DNA of 62,405 nt from Bryobacterales bacterium (GTDB lineage Bacteria > Acidobacteriota > Terriglobia > Bryobacterales > Bryobacteraceae), in assembly GCA_016789905.1 (NCBI GenBank), contig JAEUQC010000160.1, forward strand, positions 1 through 62,405. Reading direction: 5' to 3'. Position numbers and translations under genes: made by a program. Positions within the stretch are counted from its first letter, which is position 1, and the number at the start of each line of letters is the position of its first letter. A model generated the notes under the pieces. The model did no database searches. It was not told the DNA's origin and saw only the letters and a list, made by a program, of their open reading frames with translations. This document shows positions 25,608 to 33,420 of the stretch, piece after piece.

Positions 25608-25979
25608 ATGAGCCGGATTCGTCCAACCGCGGGAGAGTGGGAAATACTGCAGGCGCTGTGGAAGCTGGGGCCGGCCACGGTGCGCGCGGTGCATGAAGAG
25701 ATTGGGGCCGGGCACTACAACACCACCTTGAAGCTGATGCAGATATTGGCGGAAAAGGGGCTGGCGGCGCGGGACGAGGAGGCGCGGGCGCATGTGTACC
25801 GGGCGGCAGTGGAGCGAGAGGCGCTGCAGGCGGACGCCGTGGAGGATGTGCTGGAACGGGTATTCGGCGGATCGGCGGCGGAGTTGATGCAACGGGCGCT
25901 GTCGAGACGGAAGCCAAAGAAGGGCGAACTGAAAGAACTTCGGAAGATGATTGATGCCTGGGAGCGGGGGAAGGGATGA
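25608..25979 (+). CDS. blaI: BlaI/MecI/CopY family repressor
   Basis: A 123-residue winged-helix repressor. The N-terminal DNA-binding part reads LTAGEWEILQ-like (RPTAGEWEILQALWKLGPAT), then NTTLKLMQILAEKGL, followed by a short dimerisation helix region (DAVEDVLERVFGGSAAELMQ). Family repressors are inactivated when a partner M56 protein senses a signal. Here the partner overlaps the stop codon (ATGA). The start at 25608 begins at the conserved N-terminus; an upstream in-frame start would fall inside the promoter. Confidence 0.9.
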   Translation: MSRIRPTAGEWEILQALWKLGPATVRAVHEEIGAGHYNTTLKLMQILAEKGLAARDEEARAHVYRAAVEREALQADAVEDVLERVFGGSAAELMQRALSRRKPKKGELKELRKMIDAWERGKG

Positions 25980-27184
25980 CGCCGGAACTGGTGGGCGGCG
26001 CGGTGCTGGGTTCGTTCTGGTGGATAACGGCGGCGGCGTGTGTGCTGGCGGTGTGCTTGCGGTTGGGCGATGGGCTGCGGCCGGCGGCACGGTATGTGCT
26101 GGTTTTGGTGACGGCGGCGGCGGCGCCCCTGCTGTTAGCGGGGGCGAGTGTGGGCGCGGAGGGCGTGGGCTTTGGCGAGGCGTCCTGGGCGCGGCCGGCG
26201 GGCGTGTTGTGGATGTGGGGCGCGGGTTTGCTTTCGCTGCGGACGGTGGGCGGATGGTTGTATCTGCAGACGCTGATCGCGCGGGCGGAACGGATTCCCT
26301 GGCCGGGAATGGAGTTGCTGCGGGCGCGAATGGGGGTGGGCAGGGCGGTGGAGATGCGCACGGCGGCACGAGGGGATTCGCCGTTTACGGCACGCTGGCG
26401 CCGGCCGGTGATTGTGGTTCCGCTGGCGACGCTGGCCGGGCTGCCGGCCGGGCAACTGGAGGCAATCCTACTGCATGAACTGGCGTACATTCGCCGGCTG
26501 GACTATGTGTTTGAGTGGGTGCTGCAAGCGTTGGAAATGGTGTTTTTTTATCATCCGGCGATGTGGTGGATGACGGCCATGGCGAGGCAGGAACGGGAAA
26601 GGAGTTGTGACGATATGGCGATTGAAGCGGGAGCGAACCGGGCGGAATACGCCCGCGCGCTGGTTGCGCTGGAAGAGATGCGGGCGCCGGCGGCGGCGAT
26701 GGGTTGGACGGGCGGCACGCTGCGCGGGAGGGTGGGCCGGCTGCTTGGCGCGCGGCCAAAGACGGCGGTATGGCCGGTGGTACTTTTGGCGGCGCTTGGG
26801 CTTGCCGGGCAGGGAACGTCCGCGTGGCAGAAGTGGGTGGACGAAGATGTGGTGCACATCATAGAGCCGGAGGAGAAGAAGGCTTATCTATCCTTGCGGG
26901 ACGATGCAGAGCGCGAGGAGTTCGTGAAGCAGTTCTGGGCACGGCGCGACCCGACGCCGGGAACGGAGAGGAACGAGCGGAAAGAGGAGCACTACCGGCG
27001 CATCGCCTGGACGATGGACCGTTTTGGGGCGCAAGGCTGGAAAACGGAGAAGGGCAAAACATATATCGTTTTCGGGCCGCCCGACGAGATTGAGAGTCAT
27101 CCGGCGCGGGGGTACGAGCAGTGGATGTATCACTACCTTGAGGGCCGCGGACGGAACGTGGTTTTCACCTTCGGCAAGCGCTGA
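25976..27184 (+). CDS. M56 (BlaR1-like) membrane protein with GWxTD domain, HExxY motif
   Basis: A 402-residue protein. Residues 1-110 contain two to three membrane helices. The M56/BlaR1-like domain follows, with VPLATLAGLPAGQLEAILLH, the zinc motif region at 167-171, the RRxDY-like RRLDYV, and SCDDMAIEAG. The usual HELAH reads HELAY here (His167, Glu168, Tyr171), so one zinc ligand is replaced. After a helix (VWPVVLLAALGLAGQ) the last 120 residues are a GWxTD domain (QKWVDEDVVHIIEPEEKKAY, FWARRDPTPGT, YIVFGPPDEIESHP). It is coupled to blaI by a 4-bp overlap. A sensor role is likely; proteolytic activity is doubtful. Confidence 0.85.
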   Translation: MTPELVGGAVLGSFWWITAAACVLAVCLRLGDGLRPAARYVLVLVTAAAAPLLLAGASVGAEGVGFGEASWARPAGVLWMWGAGLLSLRTVGGWLYLQTLIARAERIPWPGMELLRARMGVGRAVEMRTAARGDSPFTARWRRPVIVVPLATLAGLPAGQLEAILLHELAYIRRLDYVFEWVLQALEMVFFYHPAMWWMTAMARQERERSCDDMAIEAGANRAEYARALVALEEMRAPAAAMGWTGGTLRGRVGRLLGARPKTAVWPVVLLAALGLAGQGTSAWQKWVDEDVVHIIEPEEKKAYLSLRDDAEREEFVKQFWARRDPTPGTERNERKEEHYRRIAWTMDRFGAQGWKTEKGKTYIVFGPPDEIESHPARGYEQWMYHYLEGRGRNVVFTFGKR

Positions 27185-27204
27185 AGGCGAGTAAGCTAGT
27201 AGTC

Positions 27205-27633
27205 ATGGCCGAGCAAAGTTTCAAGAACCATACGAAGTGGGACCCGGTTTTTCACTTCTTCTTGATGCCAGTGGTGGTGGTCACAATTGTCTATTCCGTG
27301 AAGCACGCCTATGCGTATCCGAACGCGATGACACTATGGCTGGTTGTGCTTACTGTGGCGTTGTATGTGCTGGTGCTGCGGGCGCGCATGTACGCGCTGC
27401 GCGTGCAGGACCGGCTGATCCGGCTGGAGGAGCGATTGCGGATGGAACGGCTGCTGCCCGCCGAGTTGGCGGCGCGGCTGGATGAGTTGACGCTTGCGCA
27501 GTGGGTGGGGCTGCGCTTTGCTTCCGATGGAGAGTTGGCGACACTGGTGCGGCGAGCGTTGGACGAACGGTTGGACCAAAAGCGGATAAAGGCCGCGATT
27601 CAGAAATGGCGGCCGGACGAGACGCGTATATAG
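27205..27633 (+). CDS. DUF6526 family membrane protein
   Basis: A 142-residue protein with two transmembrane helices (residues about 17-32 and 43-61: FFLMPVVVVTIVY, MTLWLVVLTVALYVLVLRA), then a charged cytoplasmic domain (RVQDRLIRLEERLRMERLL). The opening AEQSFKNHTKWDPVFHFF fits the family I know as DUF6526, common in Acidobacteria and Bacteroidetes. The function is unknown. It follows the M56 gene by 20 bp and may share its transcript. Confidence 0.7.
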   Translation: MAEQSFKNHTKWDPVFHFFLMPVVVVTIVYSVKHAYAYPNAMTLWLVVLTVALYVLVLRARMYALRVQDRLIRLEERLRMERLLPAELAARLDELTLAQWVGLRFASDGELATLVRRALDERLDQKRIKAAIQKWRPDETRI

Positions 27634-27658
27634 GCTCATAGTTAGGAAGCCGTTTGGT

Positions 27659-27970
27659 TTGGAAAAGCAGGGTGAGGATAATCTTGATCTCCTGCAGAGT
27701 ATGGAGTTCTCGATTGTGGAGGCTCGCCGGATGATGCGCGCAATTACGGACTTTGACGTGAACGATGGGCTGGATGCGTTGACAAGGCACTACGCCGGTG
27801 AGGAAGCGGGGCGCGCGCCAGCGGCCAGGCCGGTTTCCGCTTCGCAAAAGGAGTTGGCGGACGCGGTGTTCGCGCTGCGGACGATTATGAAATCCGTCAA
27901 ACGCTGGAGTAGCCGCGGCGGGAAGCACGGCTACCTTGCCTTCGTAAAGAACTGCCTGCCCCAACATTAA
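27659..27970 (+). CDS. hypothetical protein
   Basis: A small protein of at most 103 residues; I do not recognise a family. The frame opens with TTG at 27659 or ATG at 27701 (MEFSIVEARR); the latter gives 89 residues. The sequence is mostly helical and basic toward the end (MKSVKRWSSRGGKHGYLAF), with no signal or membrane segment. Its TAA stop (27968-27970) lies inside a perfect 35-bp palindrome that is shared with the convergent cysN stop. Confidence 0.5.
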   Translation: MEKQGEDNLDLLQSMEFSIVEARRMMRAITDFDVNDGLDALTRHYAGEEAGRAPAARPVSASQKELADAVFALRTIMKSVKRWSSRGGKHGYLAFVKNCLPQH

Positions 27971-27997
27971 ATTGGTGCCTGGCACCAATTTAATGTT
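27963..27997. repeat. perfect 35-bp palindromic repeat between convergent genes
   Basis: The two 17-bp arms AACATTAAATTGGTGCC and GGCACCAATTTAATGTT flank a single central T (27980). The left arm contains the TAA stop of the plus-strand gene, and the right arm supplies two of three bases of the cysN stop. It belongs to the same family as the copies at 19045, 19167 and in murB. It could also act as a bidirectional transcription end. Confidence 0.85.
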
Positions 27998-29711
27998 AGA
28001 TGCCTTCGCCGCGTTCGAAGCGGTCCTTGCGGCGGAGTACGCCCAGGTCTTCGAGGCGTTTGATGAGTACCTCCACCGCGTCTTCATCGCGTGAAGGCAG
28101 TTCCTTGGCGGGAACTTCCAGGAACCGGTTGACGGCGGCGAAGGATGCGGCGCGGTCGCGCTCGGCCGGGTCCGGCGAGGCGATGGAACAGATGGCGATC
28201 AGCCCGGCGTTGCTCAGCACTCGCGACAGCTCGGGGAGCAGGTGGCTTTCGCTATCGTCGGCAAGCACGTGTACCTGACAGCCAAGATCGAACAGGCGGC
28301 GCTCCAACAAATAGGCCACCGCGCGGCGGGCGGTGAGCCAAACCGTGGCCGGGTAGTGCCCGGCGCGGGCGAAGCGTTCCGCGTTCGTCAACTGCGTGCC
28401 GGCCGTCGATTCGGCGGATTCGCCGGTGAATTCCAGGTTGCGGAGCTGCAAAGGCTCCACTACGTCCGGCGTTGATTCTTCAATCATGCCGGCGGCAACG
28501 GTGAGGTTGCTGATGGGATCGATGAGAATGAACGCGCCCATGGCCCGGTTTTTGGTATAGGCGTCGAAGAACAGCGGGCGGCGCGTCTCCATGACGACGG
28601 CGGCGATTTCGTTCAACGCGAGCTGTTCGGCGGGGACGTTTTCCAGCGTGTTGATATCGACGCGATGACGGATGCGGCGGATTTCGGCCGGCACCGTCTG
28701 CGTGGCGTGTTTCAGCAGATACGTCCGATTGGGGCCGCCCGCTTCGTCCAGCATCCAGACGAGCTTGGCCGCGAAGCGCCGAGACACATGCGGCACGTGG
28801 TTCGGGTCCACCAGCATGTCGCCGCGGCTCAGGTCGATTTCGTCTTCCAGCACGACGGTGATCGACATGGGCGGAAAGGCTTCGGCGATGGGACCGTCGA
28901 ACGAGGGAATCTCTTTGACACGGGTAACACGGCCCGCGGGCAGCGACATCACCTCATCGCCGGGCTTCAGCACGCCGGAGGCAAGCTGGCCCGCGAAACC
29001 GCGGAAATCCAGGTTCGGGCGAATGACGTATTGAACCGGGAAACGGAGTTCGGTGAAGTTGCGGTCCTCGGCGACGGGCACCGATTCGAGGTGTTCCAGC
29101 AGCGGCGTGCCGTTGTACCAGGGCGTGCGCGGACTGGCCTCGACGATGTTGTCGCCATCGAGCGCGGAGATGGGGAAGAACGAGAGGTTCTTCAGGCCGA
29201 TTTCCTTGGCATAGGCGGAGAAATCCGCGCGGATCTGATTGAAAACGGTCTCGCTGAAATCGACCAGGTCCATTTTGTTGACGGCGACGGCGATATAGGG
29301 AATGCCAAGCAGCGAGGCGATATAGGCGTGCCGGCGCGACTGGGGAAGAACGCCCTTGCGCGCGTCGATCAACACGATGGCGAGGTCCGCCGTGGAGGCG
29401 CCGGTGGCCATGTTGCGCGTGTACTGTTCGTGGCCAGGTGTGTCGGCGATGATGAACTTGCGCTTGGGCGTGGCGAAGTAGCGATAAGCCACGTCGATGG
29501 TGATGCCCTGTTCCCGTTCCGCGCGCAGGCCGTCGGTTAGCAAAGAGAAATCGATGGGGCCGGTGGAGCGATTGAGCGTCGATTTCTGAATGGACGCCAT
29601 CTGGTCTTCGTAGACACCCTTGGCCTCAAAAAGCAGACGGCCGATGAGCGTGGACTTGCCGTCGTCCACGCTGCCGGCAGTGGAGAAGCGGAGCAGTTGC
29701 GATTCCGACAT
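27996..29711 (-). CDS. cysN: sulfate adenylyltransferase subunit 1 with degenerate APS-kinase tail
   Basis: A 571-residue GTPase subunit of ATP sulfurylase, which activates sulfate to APS together with CysD. G-domain motifs are complete: GSVDDGKST (residues 12-20), DTPGHEQY and VNKMD. EF-Tu-like beta-barrels follow to about residue 440. Residues 452-571 align by eye with APS kinase (CysC): VWLTARRAVAYLLERRLF, GCQVHVLADD, GLIAICSIASPDPAERDRA, NRFLEV. The kinase P-loop GxxGxGKS is replaced by TARRAVA, so this domain should not bind ATP normally. It lies 3 bp after cysD in one operon. Confidence 0.9.
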   Translation of the reverse strand: MSESQLLRFSTAGSVDDGKSTLIGRLLFEAKGVYEDQMASIQKSTLNRSTGPIDFSLLTDGLRAEREQGITIDVAYRYFATPKRKFIIADTPGHEQYTRNMATGASTADLAIVLIDARKGVLPQSRRHAYIASLLGIPYIAVAVNKMDLVDFSETVFNQIRADFSAYAKEIGLKNLSFFPISALDGDNIVEASPRTPWYNGTPLLEHLESVPVAEDRNFTELRFPVQYVIRPNLDFRGFAGQLASGVLKPGDEVMSLPAGRVTRVKEIPSFDGPIAEAFPPMSITVVLEDEIDLSRGDMLVDPNHVPHVSRRFAAKLVWMLDEAGGPNRTYLLKHATQTVPAEIRRIRHRVDINTLENVPAEQLALNEIAAVVMETRRPLFFDAYTKNRAMGAFILIDPISNLTVAAGMIEESTPDVVEPLQLRNLEFTGESAESTAGTQLTNAERFARAGHYPATVWLTARRAVAYLLERRLFDLGCQVHVLADDSESHLLPELSRVLSNAGLIAICSIASPDPAERDRAASFAAVNRFLEVPAKELPSRDEDAVEVLIKRLEDLGVLRRKDRFERGEGI

Positions 29712-29714
29712 GAC

Positions 29715-30620
29715 CTAGAAATATCCCTCGCGCTTTTTGATTTCCATGGAGCCTTCCTGGTCGTGGTCGATGATCCGGTTCTCGCGCTCGGAGCGGCGGA
29801 ACTGCACAAGTTCGTTGATGATTTCGGGCATGGTGGCTGCTTCGCTGCGGATGGCGCCGGTGCAATACGTGCAGCCCAGCGAGCGCATTCGGCTCATCAC
29901 CATTTGCGGCTTTTCGCCAGGGTTCAGCGGCATGTTGTGTTCCAGCGGGATCAACTGATTGCCGCGCACCACCATCTCCCGTTCCTTGGCGTAATAGAGC
30001 GGAACGATGGGAATATTTTCGAGTTCGATATACGACCAGACGTCCATCTCCGTCCAGTTCGACAGCGGGAAAACGCGGATCGATTCGCCTTTTTCCACCT
30101 TGCTGTTATAGAGGCTCCAGAGTTCGGGCCGCTGCGTCTTGGGATCCCACTGGCCGAACTTGTCGCGGAAGGAGAAGACGCGCTCCTTGGCGCGGGACTT
30201 CTCTTCGTCGCGGCGCGCACCGCCGAAAGCCGCGTCGTAGCCGCCCTCTTCCAGCGCGTCCAGCAGCGCTCGCGTCTTCAGCAGCGCGCAGCATTTGCTG
30301 GTGCCGAGTTTGAAGGGATTGGCCCCTTCGTCGATCGCTTTCCGGTTGGTGTGGACAATCAACTCCGCTCCCAAATCCCGGGCGAACTGATCGCGGAATT
30401 CGATCATCTCCTGGAACTTGTAAGTGGTGTCAACGTGCAACAACGGGAAGGGCAGTTTGCCGGGGAAGAAAGCCTTCTGCGCGAGCCGGACCATAACCGA
30501 TGAGTCCTTGCCGATGGAGTAGAGCATCACCGGCTTGGCAAATTCGGCGACGACTTCTCGCATAATATGTATGCTTTCGGCTTCCAGCGCGCGAAGATGG
30601 CTGAGAGTACGCGAATCCAT
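29715..30620 (-). CDS. cysD: sulfate adenylyltransferase subunit 2
   Basis: A 301-residue CysD, the catalytic N-type ATP pyrophosphatase subunit of ATP sulfurylase. Diagnostic segments are HLRALEAESIHIMREVVAEF, the PP-motif YSIGKDSSVM, GGARRDEEKSRAKER, LSNWTEMDVWSYI and LGCTYCTGAIRSEA. The start at 30620 (MDSRTLSHLRALEAES) matches the usual CysD N-terminus; the open frame upstream is not conserved. cysN follows after 3 bp. Its start codon shares the four bases CATG (30618-30621) with a possible start of the divergent esterase gene. Confidence 0.93.
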   Translation of the reverse strand: MDSRTLSHLRALEAESIHIMREVVAEFAKPVMLYSIGKDSSVMVRLAQKAFFPGKLPFPLLHVDTTYKFQEMIEFRDQFARDLGAELIVHTNRKAIDEGANPFKLGTSKCCALLKTRALLDALEEGGYDAAFGGARRDEEKSRAKERVFSFRDKFGQWDPKTQRPELWSLYNSKVEKGESIRVFPLSNWTEMDVWSYIELENIPIVPLYYAKEREMVVRGNQLIPLEHNMPLNPGEKPQMVMSRMRSLGCTYCTGAIRSEAATMPEIINELVQFRRSERENRIIDHDQEGSMEIKKREGYF

Positions 30621-31782
30621 GTTTCTATTCCAAAGTAGCAAGCTAATCGCCCTATTGTCCATGGGGATTATCGTATTTGGGCAGGATACGGCCGCCGGCT
30701 TTTTCCAGCATCGGGTGTCGTCAACGCGCAGTCCGGCGCCGGAGCCGGGGGCGGAGACGGTGGAACTGCGGCGGCTGGCGGCGACGCGCCAGGAGTGGGA
30801 GCGCGTGAAGCGGCCGGAGGTGCTGACGGCGTGGAAACAGATTCTGGGCAAGCTGGAGCCGGCGGGGGAGGACCGGCGGTGGTTCCACGATGTGCCGTTG
30901 ATGCGGGAGATTTCGCGAGTGGAGTTGCCGGGGTATACACGGATACAGATTGAACTGGCGCTGGAGAAAGACTTCTGGCAGCCGTCGCTATTGCTACTGC
31001 CGAAAAAGGGCCGCGGGCCGTTTCCGGCGGTGATTGCGTGGACATCGACCACGCCGGATTGGCAGGAGCCGGAAAAATGGTGGGGCGCGTGGCTGGCCGA
31101 ACGTGGCTTTGTGGTGTTGACCGGGTGGAGCCACATACGCAATTATCGGGACGGATCGAGCTACAGTAAGCAGGCGGCGGAGAAAGTCTACGAGCGGTTC
31201 GGGCGGTGGGCGGGGCTGAGCCGGATGGTGTGGGATGTGCGGCAGCAGGCGGCGTATTTGCGGTCGCGCGTGGAGGTGGACGGGCGGCGCATCGGGTTCA
31301 TGGGCTTTTCGCTCAGTGCGAAGACGGCGGTGTATGTGGGGGCGTTTGCGCCGGAGATTGCCGCGGTGGTGTCGATTGATCCGCACATAGCGCTGAACGG
31401 GGCCACCAACTACTACGCGCCGTGGTACATGGACTGGACGCGGACCTTCGCCGACATCGACACGCCACAGAAGACGGTGCTGAGTTTGCTGAACCCGGAT
31501 GCGGGCCGCGCCGGGCTGGAGCATGACCATCACGAATTGCTGGCGCTGGCGGCGCCGAAGCCTTTTTTGCTGATTGGCGGCGCGGGCGACCGTGTGGACA
31601 ACGGTGGTGATTCGGACGACCAGCAGAGCTGGGGCTACGTGAACCGCGCGCATGAGATTTACCGGCTGCTGGGCGTGCCGGACCGGCTGCGCTTTGCATT
31701 GACGAAAGACGGCCATCACGCGACGGGGCCGGCGATTGATGACGCATGGCGCGAGTGGCTGATGCGGTGGCTGGGCCGGTAG
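30619..31782 (+). CDS. exported alpha/beta hydrolase (dienelactone/acetyl-esterase-like)
   Basis: A 387-residue alpha/beta hydrolase. Starting at 30619 it has a plausible signal peptide (FQSSKLIALLSMGIIVFGQ); starting at the ATG at 30661 most of that would be lost. The nucleophile elbow is GFMGFSLSAK, the acid segment is GGAGDRVDN, and the histidine lies in KDGHHATGP. The substrate is likely an ester of a carbohydrate or xenobiotic, unproven. It is divergent from cysD with overlapping start codons if the first start is right, and it precedes the M28 peptidase by 27 bp. Confidence 0.75.
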   Translation: MFLFQSSKLIALLSMGIIVFGQDTAAGFFQHRVSSTRSPAPEPGAETVELRRLAATRQEWERVKRPEVLTAWKQILGKLEPAGEDRRWFHDVPLMREISRVELPGYTRIQIELALEKDFWQPSLLLLPKKGRGPFPAVIAWTSTTPDWQEPEKWWGAWLAERGFVVLTGWSHIRNYRDGSSYSKQAAEKVYERFGRWAGLSRMVWDVRQQAAYLRSRVEVDGRRIGFMGFSLSAKTAVYVGAFAPEIAAVVSIDPHIALNGATNYYAPWYMDWTRTFADIDTPQKTVLSLLNPDAGRAGLEHDHHELLALAAPKPFLLIGGAGDRVDNGGDSDDQQSWGYVNRAHEIYRLLGVPDRLRFALTKDGHHATGPAIDDAWREWLMRWLGR

Positions 31783-31809
31783 ATGGTCATCCTGCCCTAA
31801 ACTGAATCT

Positions 31810-33420
31810 ATGCGACTGCTTTGGACTTTGCTTGCGGCGACGCTGGCGCTGGGCGCCCAGGAAGCTATTACGGGTGAGAACATCCGCGCCCACATTCGCT
31901 TCCTGGCGAGCGATCTGCTGGAGGGCCGCGGCGTGGGCACGCGGGGCGGGGAACTAGCCACGAACTATATCGCCTCTCAATTGGCCATTGCGGGCGCGAA
32001 GCCGGCCGGGGAGAACGGTACGTATTTCCAGAAGGTGGAACTGGTGGGCGTGGAGCCGCAAACGACCTCGCGGCTGGGCGCGGCGGCCAATGGGAAGTCG
32101 GTGCAGTTTGACTGGGCCACCGGTTTTGTGGGCAATACGATGCAGCAGAAATCGCGGGCCGAGTTTGACGCGGAGGCTGTCTTTGTTGGCCACGGCATCA
32201 CGGCGCCGGAGTTTGATTGGAACGATTACAAGGGCGCGGACCTAAAGGGAAAAGTGGCCGTGCTATTCACCAATGAGCCGCCAAGTGAAGACGCGAAATT
32301 TTTCGGCGGCCGCGCGCTCACCTATTACGGACGGTGGACGTACAAGTACGAAGAGGTGTTTCGGCAGGGGGCGGTTGCGTGTGTGCTGATCCACACGACG
32401 CCCACGGCCGGCTACGGCTGGGAAGTGGTGAAGAGTTCGTGGGGGAAAGAAGACCCGCAGGTGAAGTTGGCGCCGGGCGGGAATGCGCTGGCGTTTGCCG
32501 GCTGGGTCTCGCGCGCGGCGGGCGAACAGTTGCTGGCGCTGGCGGGGCACACGGTGGACGATCTGCTGAAGAAAGCTGATACGCGCGGGTTCCAGCCGAT
32601 TCCGCTTGGCATTCGGATTCGCGGCGCGGTGGACACCAAGGTCCGGCCGATCCAGGCGGCGAACGTGGCGGCGATTATACCGGGCAGTGACCCGGTGCTG
32701 AGCAAAGAAGCTGTCGTCTTCAGCGCGCATTGGGACCACCTGGGCATTGGCGACCCCGTGAATGGCGACAAGATTTATAACGGCGCCGTGGACAACGCCA
32801 GCGGCTGCGCGGTGCTGATTGAAATTGCCCGCACGTGGGCCGGGCTGCGGAACCGGCCGAAGCGGTCGGCTGTTTTTGTGGCGGTGACGGCGGAGGAAAG
32901 CGGCCTGCGCGGCGCGGAGGTGTACGCGGCGCACCCAGTGATACCCGTGGGCAAGACGGCGCTCAATTTGAACTTCGATTCCTTCTTCCCGTTCGGCCGC
33001 GTGAAGGACGTGGTGGTGAACGGCGCGGAACGCACGTCGGTGTACCCGATTGTGCAGCAGGTGGCGCGCCGGTTCAGCCTAGCCATCAAGCCCGACCCGC
33101 GGCCCGAGCAGGGGCACTATTACCGCTCCGACCACTTTGCCTTCGCCCGCGCCGGGGTGCCGGCCTTTTCCATCAACATGGGGGACGAATACATCGGCAA
33201 GGACGAAACGGCCGGCGCGCAACTGGCGTTTGAATATAACGCCAAGAACTATCACCAGCCGAGCGATGAGTACAAAGAAAGCTGGGATATGGGCGGTCCG
33301 GAGCAGATGGCGCGGTTCGGTTTTACCATTGGCATGTACGTTGCCAACCAGCCGTCCATGCCCACCTGGCGCGCCGGGGACGAGTTCTTGCCGGCGCGGC
33401 AGAAGAGCCTAGGGCATTAG
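31810..33420 (+). CDS. M28 family zinc aminopeptidase with PA domain
   Basis: A 536-residue exported metallopeptidase. It has a signal peptide (LLWTLLAATLALGAQE), a protease-associated (PA) domain at about residues 130-260 (AVFVGHGITAPEFDWNDY, GKVAVLF), then an M28 catalytic domain. Zinc and catalytic residues are visible as FSAHWDHLG (His, Asp), NGAVDNASG (Asp), TAEESGL (Glu-Glu), NLNFDSF (Asp) and NYHQPSDEY (His). The likely role is periplasmic or extracellular degradation of peptides. The stop overlaps the convergent P450 gene by 12 bp. Confidence 0.9.
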   Translation: MRLLWTLLAATLALGAQEAITGENIRAHIRFLASDLLEGRGVGTRGGELATNYIASQLAIAGAKPAGENGTYFQKVELVGVEPQTTSRLGAAANGKSVQFDWATGFVGNTMQQKSRAEFDAEAVFVGHGITAPEFDWNDYKGADLKGKVAVLFTNEPPSEDAKFFGGRALTYYGRWTYKYEEVFRQGAVACVLIHTTPTAGYGWEVVKSSWGKEDPQVKLAPGGNALAFAGWVSRAAGEQLLALAGHTVDDLLKKADTRGFQPIPLGIRIRGAVDTKVRPIQAANVAAIIPGSDPVLSKEAVVFSAHWDHLGIGDPVNGDKIYNGAVDNASGCAVLIEIARTWAGLRNRPKRSAVFVAVTAEESGLRGAEVYAAHPVIPVGKTALNLNFDSFFPFGRVKDVVVNGAERTSVYPIVQQVARRFSLAIKPDPRPEQGHYYRSDHFAFARAGVPAFSINMGDEYIGKDETAGAQLAFEYNAKNYHQPSDEYKESWDMGGPEQMARFGFTIGMYVANQPSMPTWRAGDEFLPARQKSLGH

